Shown piece after piece: positions 8,463-17,900 of a stretch of 26,021 nt of DNA (the stretch's first letter is position 1; each line of letters opens with the position of its first letter). The notes below the pieces were generated by a model, which was not told where the DNA came from, ran no database searches, and worked only from the letters and a program-made list of their open reading frames with translations. Both the position numbers and the translations under genes were made by a program. Source of the DNA: Thermoplasmatota archaeon (GTDB taxonomy: Archaea; Thermoplasmatota; E2; DHVEG-1). The DNA is taken from assembly GCA_018334795.1 (NCBI GenBank), contig JAGXLH010000010.1:1-26021 (forward strand), written 5' to 3'.

Positions 8463-9995
8463 ATGGCAGAAGAAAAGAAGAGTTATCTATACAAGTTGAG
8501 GCCATTAATAGATCGATGGCCTGCAATTAAAAAACCAGAAGGGCATGTCACTTTTAAAAAGAAGATTTTCTGGACGATGCTTGCATTGATTATTTATTTT
8601 ATCCTCACTAATGTCATGATTTTTGGTTTGAAACCTGATGTTATCGATTTATTTTCACAATACCGATTTATTATGGCGGGTGCATCGGGGTCCATTATGC
8701 ATCTTGGTATAGGACCAATCGTTACTGCATCCATTATTTTACAATTATTTGTCGGAGCGAAAATTATTAATCTTGATTTGACAAATGCAGAGGACAAAGC
8801 AATTTATCAAGGAACGCAAAAAATCCTTGTTATTGCCATGATCTTTATTGAAGCAATACCACAAATCTTCGGATATCTTGAACCAACAGAAGGCCTTATC
8901 AACGCAGTGGGTGTTCCGCTAGCAGACAGCATCATTGTTCTTCAACTGGTCATCGGAGCGCTTATTGTATTCTTTATGGATGAAACTATTTCAAAATGGG
9001 GGATTGGTTCAGGTATTTCATTATTCATTGCTGCCGGTGTCTCACAAGCATTGTTTACTGGTATGTTCAACTGGATTCCCGTACAAGGAGGTGTAGTAAG
9101 TATGAGTAATCCTCCTGCAGGAGTTATTCCGGGAACATATTACCTCACTTCACATATGTCACTTGGTGAGATTGTAGGGGGTGGATATCAATCATTGTTT
9201 TTAGGAAATCCTAACATTGGTTTTTCTAATGCGATAGTTCCATTACTAGGGACTCTCTTCATTTTTTTCCTTGTTGTCTATATTGCAGGGTCTCGGGTTG
9301 AATTACCTCTTGCTCACGGACGAGTTCGTGGAGCTCGGGGCAGATATCCAATTAAGTTGATGTATGCTTCAGTCATACCCGTTATTTTAGTTTCTGCACT
9401 TCTTGCAAATATAAACATGTTTGCAATGATGCTGTATCAATCAGATATTCCTCTCCTCGGTGGTCAATGGTGGATTGGAACATATGATTTAGCAGTAAGT
9501 ACTCAGCCGTTAGCCGGTGGCGCGTGGTACCTATCCAGTCTTGGTGGCATTAATAGTTGGTTGTTACCTATAATGAGCGGAGGATATGGAGGTCATGCAC
9601 CTTGGCAGTTTGCTTTAAAAGTTATTATTTATCTTTCAGTTATGATTATTGGATCTATCTTATTTGCAAAATTTTGGATTGCAACAACAAATATGGGTTC
9701 AGAAGATGTAGCAAAGCAGATACAAGGTAGCGGTATGCAAATACCTGGGTTCAGACGTGATCCGCGTGTCTTAAAAAAAGTTCTTCAGCGATATATTCCA
9801 GTGATTACTGTTATTAGTGGTGCATTGGTGGGTGCGTTAGCTGGTTTTTCTGATGCTATTGGAACTGTTGGTAATGTAAGTGGAACAGGTGTTTTACTAG
9901 CTGTGAGTATCATTACTCAATTGTATGAACAAATTGGAAAAGAACAAGCAATGGAAATGCATCCAGTGCTTCGTGGATTCTTCGGAAACGAGTAG
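8463..9995 (+). CDS. secY: Protein translocase subunit SecY
   Basis: The channel subunit of the archaeal Sec translocon, 510 residues from the ATG at 8463; an upstream GTG at 8412 would overlap uL15 and adds residues unlike the family. The protein has about ten membrane segments. The plug/TM2 region follows the first segment (GASGSIMHLGIGPIVTASII), and the cytoplasmic loop between TM6 and TM7 has the basic RVELPLAHGRVRGARGRYPIK sequence in two parts. The C-terminal VLKKVLQRYIPVITVISGALVGAL region is also typical. The large external insert with GGQWWIGTYD and GGYGGHAPW is an archaeal SecY trait. Only a weak GGG-type ribosome-binding site is seen, consistent with coupling to uL15. Unlike many archaea, no adk follows. 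Confidence 0.97.
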   Translation: MAEEKKSYLYKLRPLIDRWPAIKKPEGHVTFKKKIFWTMLALIIYFILTNVMIFGLKPDVIDLFSQYRFIMAGASGSIMHLGIGPIVTASIILQLFVGAKIINLDLTNAEDKAIYQGTQKILVIAMIFIEAIPQIFGYLEPTEGLINAVGVPLADSIIVLQLVIGALIVFFMDETISKWGIGSGISLFIAAGVSQALFTGMFNWIPVQGGVVSMSNPPAGVIPGTYYLTSHMSLGEIVGGGYQSLFLGNPNIGFSNAIVPLLGTLFIFFLVVYIAGSRVELPLAHGRVRGARGRYPIKLMYASVIPVILVSALLANINMFAMMLYQSDIPLLGGQWWIGTYDLAVSTQPLAGGAWYLSSLGGINSWLLPIMSGGYGGHAPWQFALKVIIYLSVMIIGSILFAKFWIATTNMGSEDVAKQIQGSGMQIPGFRRDPRVLKKVLQRYIPVITVISGALVGALAGFSDAIGTVGNVSGTGVLLAVSIITQLYEQIGKEQAMEMHPVLRGFFGNE

Positions 9996-10025
9996 ATAAC
10001 AAAGATAGTTATCTCTCTTTTTCCC
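9995..10025 (+). terminator. Terminator-like hairpin after secY
   Basis: GATAAC (9995-10000) and GTTATC (10008-10013) form a 6-bp stem with a 7-base loop, followed by the pyrimidine-rich TCTCTTTTTCCCC. It overlaps the secY stop codon. It is likely to end most uL15-secY transcripts. Confidence 0.5.
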
Positions 10026-10032
10026 CTATTTA

Positions 10033-10041
10033 TTTATATGA
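10033..10041 (+). promoter_or_regulatory. Candidate TATA box for the EMC3-like/cmk/cbf5 operon
   Basis: TTTATATGA lies about 75 bases before the next ATG, giving a predicted start near 10060 and a leader of about 47 bases that ends in GTGGTGTGA (10096-10104) as the ribosome-binding site. Confidence 0.45.
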
Positions 10042-10107
10042 GATATTATCTACTCATTAAAAAATGATGTATTATAAAAAATAGTATCTTGCCAAGTGGT
10101 GTGAAAT

Positions 10108-10764
10108 ATGTTTAAACTTGATGATAAAGCCCAAAGCAGTCAATTATTATTACTTATGCTTTTGATGTTTGTAATGTTATTTATCTTTGGAGATCCAGGG
10201 ATTAGTGCATTTATCGCAACATCATTAAACTCAGCATTTTATCCACTGATCGGATTTAGTGGTCAATACCCAGTGTTAACCTTGGTGTTAGCAGGAACCG
10301 TTGTGGTTTTTCTTTCTTCATTCTTTCAAAATTTATTCACTGATTGGGTGAAAATGGGTGAGTCTCAGGAGTCAACAAAAGCATTTCAAAAAGAAATTAC
10401 CAAAGCTCGTAAAGAAGGAAACACAAACAGAGTTAATAAATTAATGAAAATGCAACCAGAAATCATGAAACGGCAAACTGAAGCATCAAGTGGTATGATG
10501 AAACCCATGTTTTTCTTATTTTTATTCATCGTTCCAATCTTTATGTGGCTTCGGTTTTTCCTTGGCAACCTGGATTATTATTTCTTCACCGTTCCTTGGT
10601 CGCAGAACATTTCCTTTTTCGATAAATTCCTGTGGCAAGCCTGGCTTTGGTTGTACTTAGTGTTCTCAATGGTTGTTGGTCAAGTCATTCGTCAAGGCTT
10701 AAAATGGGTAAGCTGGTCTGATTGGTGGAAGGAAACCAAAAAAAAGATACTTCCATTACGGTAA
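10108..10764 (+). CDS. DUF106 / EMC3-like membrane protein insertase
   Basis: A 218-residue archaeal DUF106 protein of the Oxa1/YidC/EMC3 superfamily, which inserts membrane proteins alongside the ribosome and SecY. Hydrophobic segments lie near 11-28, 54-75, 132-151 and 174-193. A charged helical hairpin (80-125, KAFQKEITKARKEGNTNRVN and onward) separates segments 2 and 3; this is the cytoplasmic coiled coil seen in EMC3/TMCO1-type proteins. The MQPEIMKRQ...MMKPMFF segment is typical of the family. Position between secY and cmk is the conserved archaeal neighbourhood. GGTG at 10098-10101 supports the start. The call is based on family pattern; insertase activity is known only for relatives. 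Confidence 0.92.
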   Translation: MFKLDDKAQSSQLLLLMLLMFVMLFIFGDPGISAFIATSLNSAFYPLIGFSGQYPVLTLVLAGTVVVFLSSFFQNLFTDWVKMGESQESTKAFQKEITKARKEGNTNRVNKLMKMQPEIMKRQTEASSGMMKPMFFLFLFIVPIFMWLRFFLGNLDYYFFTVPWSQNISFFDKFLWQAWLWLYLVFSMVVGQVIRQGLKWVSWSDWWKETKKKILPLR

Positions 10765-10768
10765 CAGT

Positions 10769-11311
10769 ATGGTCCGTATAACACTCAGTGGAACTCCTGG
10801 AAGTGGTAAATCAACAATTGCGGAACTTTTACATGAGCGATTATCTCTTCCCTATGTTTATTCCGGAATGATCTTTCGAGAATTAGCAAAAGAACATAAC
10901 ATGAGCCTTGCTGATTTTGGATCGTATTGTGAAACCCATGATGATATAGATCGAGAACTAGATGAAAAACAAGTTACAATTCTAAAAAAAGGAAACGTGA
11001 TTCTTGAAGGACGACTAGCGGGTTGGCTTGCGGTTCTTAATAATATAACTGCTTTTAAAATTTGGATTGATGCAAAACCAAGTATTAGAGCAGAACGGAT
11101 CGTTGAGCGGGAAGGAGGGAACATAAAAAAGCAACATGAAAAACTTTTAAATCGGCAAAAAAGTGAGCAGATAAGATACAAAACGTATTATGATATTGAT
11201 ATCATGGATACCTCAATTTATGATCTCTGTGTTGATTCATCAAATAAGAAACCACAAGAAATCCTTCAAATTAGTCTTGACAAATTAAAGACTGCGCAGA
11301 AATCTCATTGA
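10769..11311 (+). CDS. cmk: Cytidylate kinase, archaeal type
   Basis: Phosphorylates CMP/dCMP with ATP in pyrimidine nucleotide salvage and CTP supply. The 180 residues match the short archaeal form. The P-loop GTPGSGKS lies at 8-15 and is followed by the NMP-binding region (YSGMIFRELAKEHNM). Next come a GNVILEGRLAG segment and the Arg-rich lid (RAERIVEREGG). It begins 4 bases after the EMC3-like gene stop with no good ribosome-binding site, implying translational coupling. In many archaea eL34 and eL14 flank this gene; neither is present here. Confidence 0.95.
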   Translation: MVRITLSGTPGSGKSTIAELLHERLSLPYVYSGMIFRELAKEHNMSLADFGSYCETHDDIDRELDEKQVTILKKGNVILEGRLAGWLAVLNNITAFKIWIDAKPSIRAERIVEREGGNIKKQHEKLLNRQKSEQIRYKTYYDIDIMDTSIYDLCVDSSNKKPQEILQISLDKLKTAQKSH

Positions 11312-11320
11312 GGATTAGTT

Positions 11321-12307
11321 ATGCAAGAATTACCCAGTGAAAAAAAAAGAAAAAGACTCATCAAAGTCTCTGTTGAAACAGATCCATATCACGGAAAACA
11401 TCCAAAAAAAAGAACAGTTTCAGAATTAATACAAAATAGCATAATCGTTCTTGATAAACCAAGTGGACCAACCGCCCATCAAGTTGATTCATGGGTTCGA
11501 AAGATCTTTTCAATCGAAAAAGTGGGTCATGCAGGAACACTTGATCCAAAAGTAACAGGGATTCTTCCCCTTGGTATTGGTCAATCTACAAAATCTTTAT
11601 CCGTGCTTTCTCAAGCAGGAAAAGAATATGTTGGATTAATGAAACTTCACAAAACTGTTTCTCAAAAAAAAGTAGAAGCGGTTTTTAAGCAGTTTACGGG
11701 ATCGATTACTCAATTGCCACCGGTTCGATCAGCGGTAAAAAGAGTGAAGCGAAAACGTGAGATTTACTACTTACAATTATTAGAACAAAAAGAAAACGAA
11801 GTATTATTTAAAGTTGGTTGTGAAGCAGGAACTTATGTGCGAACACTCTGTGTAGATATTGGGAAAAAACTTGGTGTGGGTGCTCATATGGCTGAATTAC
11901 GAAGAACAAAAGTCGGTAGATTTACAGAACAAGATCTTGTGAACCTACATGATGTAAAAGACGCATACATTTTTTACAATGAAGGAAATCCAGATGAATT
12001 AAAAAACGTGTTGCTACCAGTTGAACGAGTATTTGAATTCTTACCAAAAATAATCCTTAGAGATTCAGCTATTGATGCAGTTTGTCATGGTGCAACACTT
12101 GCAGTTCCTGGAGTTGTGGAAGTTGATACAGATATTTCAAAAAATGATGTTGTTGCATTGTTTTCATTAAAAAAAGAAATCGTTGCTATAGGAAAATCAT
12201 TGATGAGCACTGAAGAAATCATTGATCAGGATACGGGTGTTTGTGTTAATCCAGAAAAAGTGTTTATGAAGAAGAAAACATATCCTTCTATCTGGAAAAA
12301 ACATTAA
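11321..12307 (+). CDS. cbf5: tRNA/rRNA pseudouridine synthase Cbf5 (TruB family)
   Basis: Catalytic subunit of the archaeal H/ACA guide-RNP that converts uridine to pseudouridine in rRNA; it can also modify tRNA U55. The product has 328 residues. The catalytic motif HAGTLDPKVTG places the nucleophile at Asp 75, inside the TruB-type core (LDKPSGPTAHQV, then GIGQSTK). The typical archaeal segment GCEAGTYVRTLCVDIG follows. A C-terminal PUA domain (about 245-325) ends in the conserved TYPSIW. GAGG (11310-11313) overlaps the cmk stop and is 7 bases before the ATG, so the two genes are coupled. Partner proteins L7Ae, Nop10 and Gar1 are not in the window. Confidence 0.96.
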   Translation: MQELPSEKKRKRLIKVSVETDPYHGKHPKKRTVSELIQNSIIVLDKPSGPTAHQVDSWVRKIFSIEKVGHAGTLDPKVTGILPLGIGQSTKSLSVLSQAGKEYVGLMKLHKTVSQKKVEAVFKQFTGSITQLPPVRSAVKRVKRKREIYYLQLLEQKENEVLFKVGCEAGTYVRTLCVDIGKKLGVGAHMAELRRTKVGRFTEQDLVNLHDVKDAYIFYNEGNPDELKNVLLPVERVFEFLPKIILRDSAIDAVCHGATLAVPGVVEVDTDISKNDVVALFSLKKEIVAIGKSLMSTEEIIDQDTGVCVNPEKVFMKKKTYPSIWKKH

Positions 12308-12344
12308 TATAACAGGTTTGTTACCCCCTTGATAACTTATTATT

Positions 12345-12430
12345 GCCGAGGTGGCCCAGCCTGGCACGGCGCGAGACTGGAAATCTCGTGAGACTTCGGT
12401 CTCACAGGAGTTCAAATCTCCTCCTCGGCG
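12345..12430 (+). tRNA. tRNA-Ser(GGA)
   Basis: An 86-base class II tRNA. The acceptor stem is GCCGAGG/CCTCGGC with discriminator G. The anticodon stem CGAGA/TCTCG carries loop CTGGAAA (anticodon GGA, serine), and a long variable arm (GAGAC-TTCG-GTCTC) marks tRNA-Ser. The T arm is AGGAG/CTCCT with loop TTCAAAT. There is no encoded CCA and no intron. It starts 37 bases after cbf5; TAATATAAC near 12305-12313 may be its own TATA box. Confidence 0.96.
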
Positions 12431-12437
12431 TTTTTTT
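12431..12437 (+). terminator. Oligo-T terminator of tRNA-Ser
   Basis: Seven T residues follow the discriminator base directly. Archaeal RNA polymerase terminates on such U-tracts. Confidence 0.6.
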
Positions 12438-12594
12438 CATTAACTTTTGTTTTGAAATTTAAAAAATATTATAGGGATGGGAAAATTATAAAAAAGGAAA
12501 AATTAAAATATTTTATTCATCATTATATCATGTTAAATCAGATTTGAATGGAAAATATTAATAAAATAACGTGATTAATACCTGGAGTTATTTC

Positions 12595-13371
12595 ATGGAT
12601 ATAGCTGGTAATATTGCTCCTGCATTTCTTTTGACCTTGATTGCAGGTCTTTCAACAGGAATTGGAAGTACCATTGCTTTTTTTATTAAGAAACCAAACA
12701 TAAGATATCTTTGTTTTACTCTGGGCCTTTCAGCTGGAGTTATGCTTTATATTTCCTTTGTTGAACTATTGCCAGAAGCACTTTCAGTTGTGGGGGATCT
12801 TTGGGGACTATACGCATTTTTTGCGGGAATCATCGTCATTGGAATGATTGATGTTTTGATTCCAGATTTTGAAAATCCGCATCATTATCCAAAAATTGAA
12901 AAAAACGAAAAAGAGGTAGATCATAAATTAATGAGAGTTGGTCTTTTTACAGCACTTGCTATCACAATTCATAATTTTCCTGAAGGAATTGCAACGTTTG
13001 GGTCTGCCCTTGTTGATGTGAGACTGGGCATATTAATCACGTTTGCAATAGCGCTTCATAATATTCCTGAAGGTATCTCTGTTTCCATGCCTATCTTTTT
13101 TGCAACAGGAGATAAAAAGAAAGCTTTTGTTTATTCTTTTTTATCAGGTTTTTCAGAACCTCTTGGAGCCGTCATCGGATTTCTTATCTTGATGCCTTTT
13201 ATTTCAGATTGGATTTTATCATTTCTTCTAGCATTCATCGCAGGAATAATGGTCTATATTTCAGCTGATGAACTGCTTCCAACAGCTCATCAATATGGAC
13301 ATGGCCATTGTGTTATTTTCGGTTTGATCATCGGTATGTTCATTATGGCAGTTAGTTTACTTTTCTTATGA
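12595..13371 (+). CDS. ZIP-family divalent metal transporter (ZupT-like)
   Basis: A polytopic membrane protein of 258 residues (ZupT of E. coli has a near-identical length) with about eight hydrophobic segments. The two metal-site motifs of the GufA/ZupT branch are present: HNFPEGIATF in TM4 and HNIPEGISVS in TM5. Family members import Zn(II), Fe(II) and other divalent cations. The usual His-rich loop between TM3 and TM4 is short here (NPHHYPKIEKNEKEVDHK). The ATG at 12595 is preferred over a GTG at 12571 because GGAG (12584-12587) lies 7 bases before it. The gene stands alone, convergent with trpB2. No metal-regulator site was recognised upstream. Confidence 0.9.
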   Translation: MDIAGNIAPAFLLTLIAGLSTGIGSTIAFFIKKPNIRYLCFTLGLSAGVMLYISFVELLPEALSVVGDLWGLYAFFAGIIVIGMIDVLIPDFENPHHYPKIEKNEKEVDHKLMRVGLFTALAITIHNFPEGIATFGSALVDVRLGILITFAIALHNIPEGISVSMPIFFATGDKKKAFVYSFLSGFSEPLGAVIGFLILMPFISDWILSFLLAFIAGIMVYISADELLPTAHQYGHGHCVIFGLIIGMFIMAVSLLFL

Positions 13372-13421
13372 AATCGCAATTACGTCACTATTATAAAAAC
13401 TCTGTAATTAAGAGGAAAATG

Positions 13422-13445
13422 AAGAAGTCCAAAAAAGGACTTCTT
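13422..13445. terminator. Shared terminator-like hairpin between zupT-like and trpB2 genes
   Basis: AAGAAGTCC (13422-13430) and GGACTTCTT (13437-13445) form a perfect 9-bp stem with a six-A loop (six T on the minus strand). It lies between two convergent genes. On the minus strand it is followed by CATTTTCC; on the plus strand by little T, so termination may be better for trpB2. Confidence 0.55.
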
Positions 13446-13474
13446 TGAAAAAAGAACTTATTTTGTTGGAAAAG

Positions 13475-14827
13475 TTAGATATTTGGAAGTTCAGTCATTG
13501 CTTTTTCTATTAATTCTTCTGGATGAGCATAATCAATGATGTCTTCACCATGATATGCATCATATGCAGATAAATCAAAATGACCATGACCACTATTTGC
13601 AAACACGATGGTTCGTTCTTCATTGTCTCTTTTTGCCATTTTTGCAAAATCAATTGCTGCTTTTACTGCATGAGCTGCTTCTGGAGCAACAACAAAACCT
13701 TCGGTTTGAGCAAAAAGTATTGCCGCATCAAAAATATCCTTTTGATAATAGGCTACGGCTTCCATATATCCTTCCTTTGTCAATTTGGAAAGCAGTGGTG
13801 AATCACCATGATACCGTAGGCCTCCGGCATGAATAGCGGCGGGAACAAAACTATGACCTAATGTATGCATTTTTAACAGTGGTGTTAATCCCACGCTATC
13901 TCCAAAATCATACCGGTATTGTCCTTTTGTTAACGTTGGACAAGCAAGTGGTTCAACAGAAACAATCTTTGTATCTGGATGGGAGCCATTTATTTTATCT
14001 TGAACGAATGGAAATGCAGCCCCAGCAAAATTACTACCTCCACCAACACAACCAAGAACTACATCGGGATAATCATCTATTTTTTCAAATTGCTTTTTCA
14101 TTTCAAGTCCTATGATACTTTGATGAAGAACTACATGATTCAATACTGATCCAAGTGCATAATTAGTATTTTCATGAGTGGCTGCATCTTCCACTGCTTC
14201 ACTAATTGCAATACCAAGACTGCCGCTTGTATCGGGTAGTTTTTCTCGGATTTCTTTTCCTACATTTGTCAAATTCGTTGGACTTGGATATACTTCAGCT
14301 CCCCAGTTTTGCATGAGTACTTTCCGATATGGTTTTTGTTCATAACTGCATTTCACCATGTACACTCGGCATTGTAAATCAAATAAACCAGTTGCAAATG
14401 CTAGAGCTGATCCCCATTGTCCAGCTCCTGTTTCTGTTGCAATTCGTTGTACTCCTTCTTTCATATTGTAATAGGCTTGAGGAACCGATGAATTTGGTTT
14501 ATGACTCCCTGGCGGGCTTACTCCTTCCCATTTGTAATAGATTTTAGCTGGTGTTTTCAATGCTTTTTCCAATCGTTCAGCACGAACTAGTGGGCTTGGT
14601 CGCCAAATTCGATAAATCTCTTTTACTTCTTCAGGAATAGGAATATATCGCTCTTGACTCATCTCTTGTTTAATCAATGCTTTCGGAAAGATGGCTTCTA
14701 AATCATGTGGTCCAATTGGTTGTTGTGTTTGTGGATTTAACGGTGGATCAAGGGGTGTTGGTAAGTCAGCTTGAATATTATACCATTTATCTGGAAGTTC
14801 ATTTTCATCAAGTACTATTTTTTTCAT
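13475..14827 (-). CDS. trpB2: Tryptophan synthase beta-like protein TrpB2
   Basis: A PLP enzyme that makes tryptophan from indole and serine (or phosphoserine, in some TrpB2 enzymes). The 450-residue length, the N-terminal extension (DLPTPLDPPLNP) and the RPSPLVRAERLE segment mark the TrpB2 branch, longer than TrpB1 (about 400). The PLP Lys is Lys 110 in GSHKPNS; the phosphate-binding loop is GCVGGGSNFAG near 258. No trpA or other trp genes are adjacent, so it probably works without TrpA, for instance in indole salvage. TGAGGAGAG (14832-14839) is a strong ribosome-binding site. An 18-bp palindrome lies 32-49 bases upstream of the ATG. Confidence 0.95.
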   Translation of the reverse strand: MKKIVLDENELPDKWYNIQADLPTPLDPPLNPQTQQPIGPHDLEAIFPKALIKQEMSQERYIPIPEEVKEIYRIWRPSPLVRAERLEKALKTPAKIYYKWEGVSPPGSHKPNSSVPQAYYNMKEGVQRIATETGAGQWGSALAFATGLFDLQCRVYMVKCSYEQKPYRKVLMQNWGAEVYPSPTNLTNVGKEIREKLPDTSGSLGIAISEAVEDAATHENTNYALGSVLNHVVLHQSIIGLEMKKQFEKIDDYPDVVLGCVGGGSNFAGAAFPFVQDKINGSHPDTKIVSVEPLACPTLTKGQYRYDFGDSVGLTPLLKMHTLGHSFVPAAIHAGGLRYHGDSPLLSKLTKEGYMEAVAYYQKDIFDAAILFAQTEGFVVAPEAAHAVKAAIDFAKMAKRDNEERTIVFANSGHGHFDLSAYDAYHGEDIIDYAHPEELIEKAMTELPNI

Positions 14828-14858
14828 GAATCTCTCCTCAAAGAATCCTCACATTGGT

Positions 14859-14876
14859 AGAAAACAATTGTTTTCT
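14859..14876. promoter_or_regulatory. Perfect 18-bp palindrome in the trpB2 promoter
   Basis: AGAAAACAATTGTTTTCT is perfectly self-complementary. On the minus strand a TATA-like TTAAAAGA (14874-14881) abuts it, which would put the palindrome between TATA and the start site of trpB2. That is the usual place for an archaeal repressor operator. The bound factor is unknown. Confidence 0.5.
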
Positions 14877-14941
14877 TTTAACCTTTTGGTAAAATCTCGT
14901 CTTCAAAGACTGCTAAAACAGTAATCTTTTTATGACTTTGC

Positions 14942-14950
14942 TTTATATGC
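14942..14950 (+). promoter_or_regulatory. Candidate TATA box of the surface beta-helix gene
   Basis: TTTATATGC lies 30-38 bases before the in-frame ATGs at 14971 and 14980. Transcription would start near 14968, giving a leaderless or nearly leaderless mRNA and excluding the ATG at 14932 as the start. Confidence 0.5.
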
Positions 14951-14979
14951 ATAAATACATACTTATGCAGATGGATGGG

Positions 14980-17900
14980 ATGAAAAAGATAGTTGTCATA
15001 CTATTAATGAGTGTGCTCTTCCTACACTCCATGGTCAATTTTCAATTCAATTCAAGGAGTGTTATGGCTGATTCAGCACCTAAAATTTATGTTGATGATG
15101 ATTTTAATGCTACTACACCAGGCTGGAAATCATCTCATTTTGACCAGATTCAACATGCAATTGATAATGCATCAACAGGGAATAGAATCATTGTTTATAA
15201 AGGAACATACTATGAGAATATTCTTATCGATAAAACAGTTGATCTTTTTGGAGAGGATGGAGGAACAACATTAATTGATGGAGGGGGTAAGGGATCAGTT
15301 ATTACTATTACTGCATCTAATGTCGATCTGAGTACGTTTACTATTCAAAACAGTGGAACCAATAAAACAGATGCTGCAGTACATATTTCTTCGGGATCGG
15401 GAAACATTGTGGAAAATACGATAACTGATTGTAGTTGTGGTATCTTTGTTGATGAATGCGATAATAATATAATTGCTCAGAATACTATTACAAGTACAGT
15501 TAATGCAACCTATCTAATTTCTTCTAATGAAAATATTATTGAGTATAATTCATTTTATGAAAATGAGAACTTAGGGATTTTTTTCAATGGGTCATGCACA
15601 GATAATTTGGTTAGAAAGAACACGGTTTATGAAAATGGTCATTACGGAGTTTATCTCAATGATATCTGTGAAGATAACCAGATTTCTGAGAATACCATTT
15701 ATGGCAATGATCATACGGGTATTCGAATAGAGGATGATGTGGCAAATACAAGTGTTACTGATAATGAGATCATTGGGAATGGGAATTATGGGATTTTTGT
15801 TGTTGGATCTGATTCGTTTATTTCTGAAAATATAGTAGAGGATAATGGGAAACACGGGATTTTTTTATTTGCAGACACTGAAAGCATCGTGACAAAAAAC
15901 AAGGTTACGTCCAATGGTTTGGATGGTATACGATTGCAGAATTCAACAAACGATATTATATCTGAAAATAGAATTACAGAGAATAATAGGCATGGTATGT
16001 ATTTAAATTATTATTCTTTACATAATCAGATTTATAATAATTATTTTAGCAGTAATCAATTGAATGCTAAAGATATCAGTCCAGAGGATAGTCAAAATCA
16101 ATGGTATCATAGTAATATCTCATCACAAAATATTATTTATGGGCCATTTATCGCCGGTAATTATTGGGATGATTATACCGGAACTGATGAAAATCGTGAT
16201 GGATTAGGCGATACACCCTATATTATTGAAGGCAGTGACAGAACAGATGAACGTCCTATTGTGTATCGTAGGCCTCTTGCTGATACTGGTGGACCATATT
16301 ATGGATCGGTTTTTGAAAATATTGTTTTTGATGGTTCTGAAAGTAGTGATGTAAATCAAAGTGTGAATTTATCTAGTTATACTTGGGAGTTCGAAGATGG
16401 GTATACTGCAACAGGTGAAACAATTGAGCGTTTATTTGAATCGTCTGGGAATTACTCAGTACAGTTAACAGTTGAAAATAATCATGGTGGGAATGATACT
16501 GATAATACATATGTGATTGTAACTCCTGATGAATTATCTCCAACGATTGAGATTTCTACTCAGGAATTAGTAATTACTGATGATTCAACATTGTTCACGA
16601 TTAAATCCATTGTTGAGGATAATGTTGAAATTGAAAATGTTACGTTATCATATTGGATGGATAATGAATCGAACATTCAAACGGTTGTGATGAATCAAAA
16701 AAGTGAAAACGTGTTTGAGAAAACAGTTGTGCTTTCCAAGGCATATGATGATTTTTATTGTATTGTTACCGCAACGGATGTTTCTGGGAACAGTGCAGAT
16801 ACCACTAGGCCTTTCGCTGTTTTTTCATCTGATCCGGTGGCTAATGTTTCAGAATCAGTTGAATTTGATGCATCAGATAGTTTTGATCTTGATGGAGAGA
16901 TCATTTCATATCAGTGGGATTTTGGTAATGGTATTACAAAAAATGGTATTATTATTAATTATGAATTTTCAGCTGATGGAACATACAATGTTGTTTTAAC
17001 GGCTACTGATGATGAAGGAAACATTGGTGAATGTAAGCAGACGATACAGGTTCTACCCGCACGTCCCTTGAATGCAAGTAGTGAAACACTTGTAGTTATT
17101 AACAATAAAGACATTCTTACAAGACCACTTACTGATCCATTTGTTTGCTATGATACTGATGGGAATGGTGATGTGGATATGTTTGTTGATCCTAATGGAG
17201 AGATAAATCTTGTCTCAGTTATTAACCTTGATGATGAGGTAACGTTTCTTTTATCTGTAGATGATACAATTGTTCCTGAGTTTTTCTGGCAACCCGAATC
17301 TGATACTATTGAATTTATCAGTGTTGTGACTCCAACAGTTTCTAAGGAAAATGTTGTTATTAATTATCAATCTGAGGAAGCAACATTAACTATTGAGGTT
17401 GATAAATCAGGATGGATTTGGATCGATATTGAAGATACGGTTTATCCTGATGCGGATTTAAAAAAGATTAGAGATGTTACTAATGGGCGGGATATTTCAC
17501 CTGAACTGATCTGGCGAAACAATGATCATATTTATGTGTTGGATGATCCTTCCACAAAGTATGATATTATTTTTGAGGATGTGCTCCCAGAGATTGAAGC
17601 AGATTTTCATCCAGCAGATAGTGGTGTTATTGATAAGTTTCAACAAACGATTACTATCTCATATAATGTTCCCGTTAGTATTGGTTATGCTTCATTTAAT
17701 GATATTGAAGTAACAACTGAATTGGAAGTTAGTGATAATAAAACATTTACGTATACTCCTCCAGGTTATTGGGCAAATGGAACATATACGTTTATCATTG
17801 ATGTTGAAGCAGTGCATGGGTCTAAATCATCTAGTGATGCGGCTACTTATTTTTATTTTCAATATGAATTGCCTCCGCAACCAAGTTTTGTTGAAAAATA

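Noticed and set aside
13555..14547. Several plus-strand frames of 72-93 codons opposite trpB2
   Set aside because: They lie antisense to a well-conserved enzyme, have low-complexity composition (runs of Leu, Gln, His) and no ribosome-binding sites.
14932..14979. Earlier ATG for the beta-helix surface protein
   Set aside because: It lies upstream of the likely TATA box, and the signal peptide begins naturally at 14980.
15592..15855. Minus-strand 87-codon frame within the beta-helix gene
   Set aside because: It is the antisense of repeated Asn/Ile codons in the beta-helix repeats; composition is low-complexity and there is no start signal.
15400..16150. Repetitive sequence that might suggest a repeat array
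   Set aside because: The periodicity is that of degenerate beta-helix coding repeats; there are no identical direct repeats with unique spacers, so it is not a CRISPR array.
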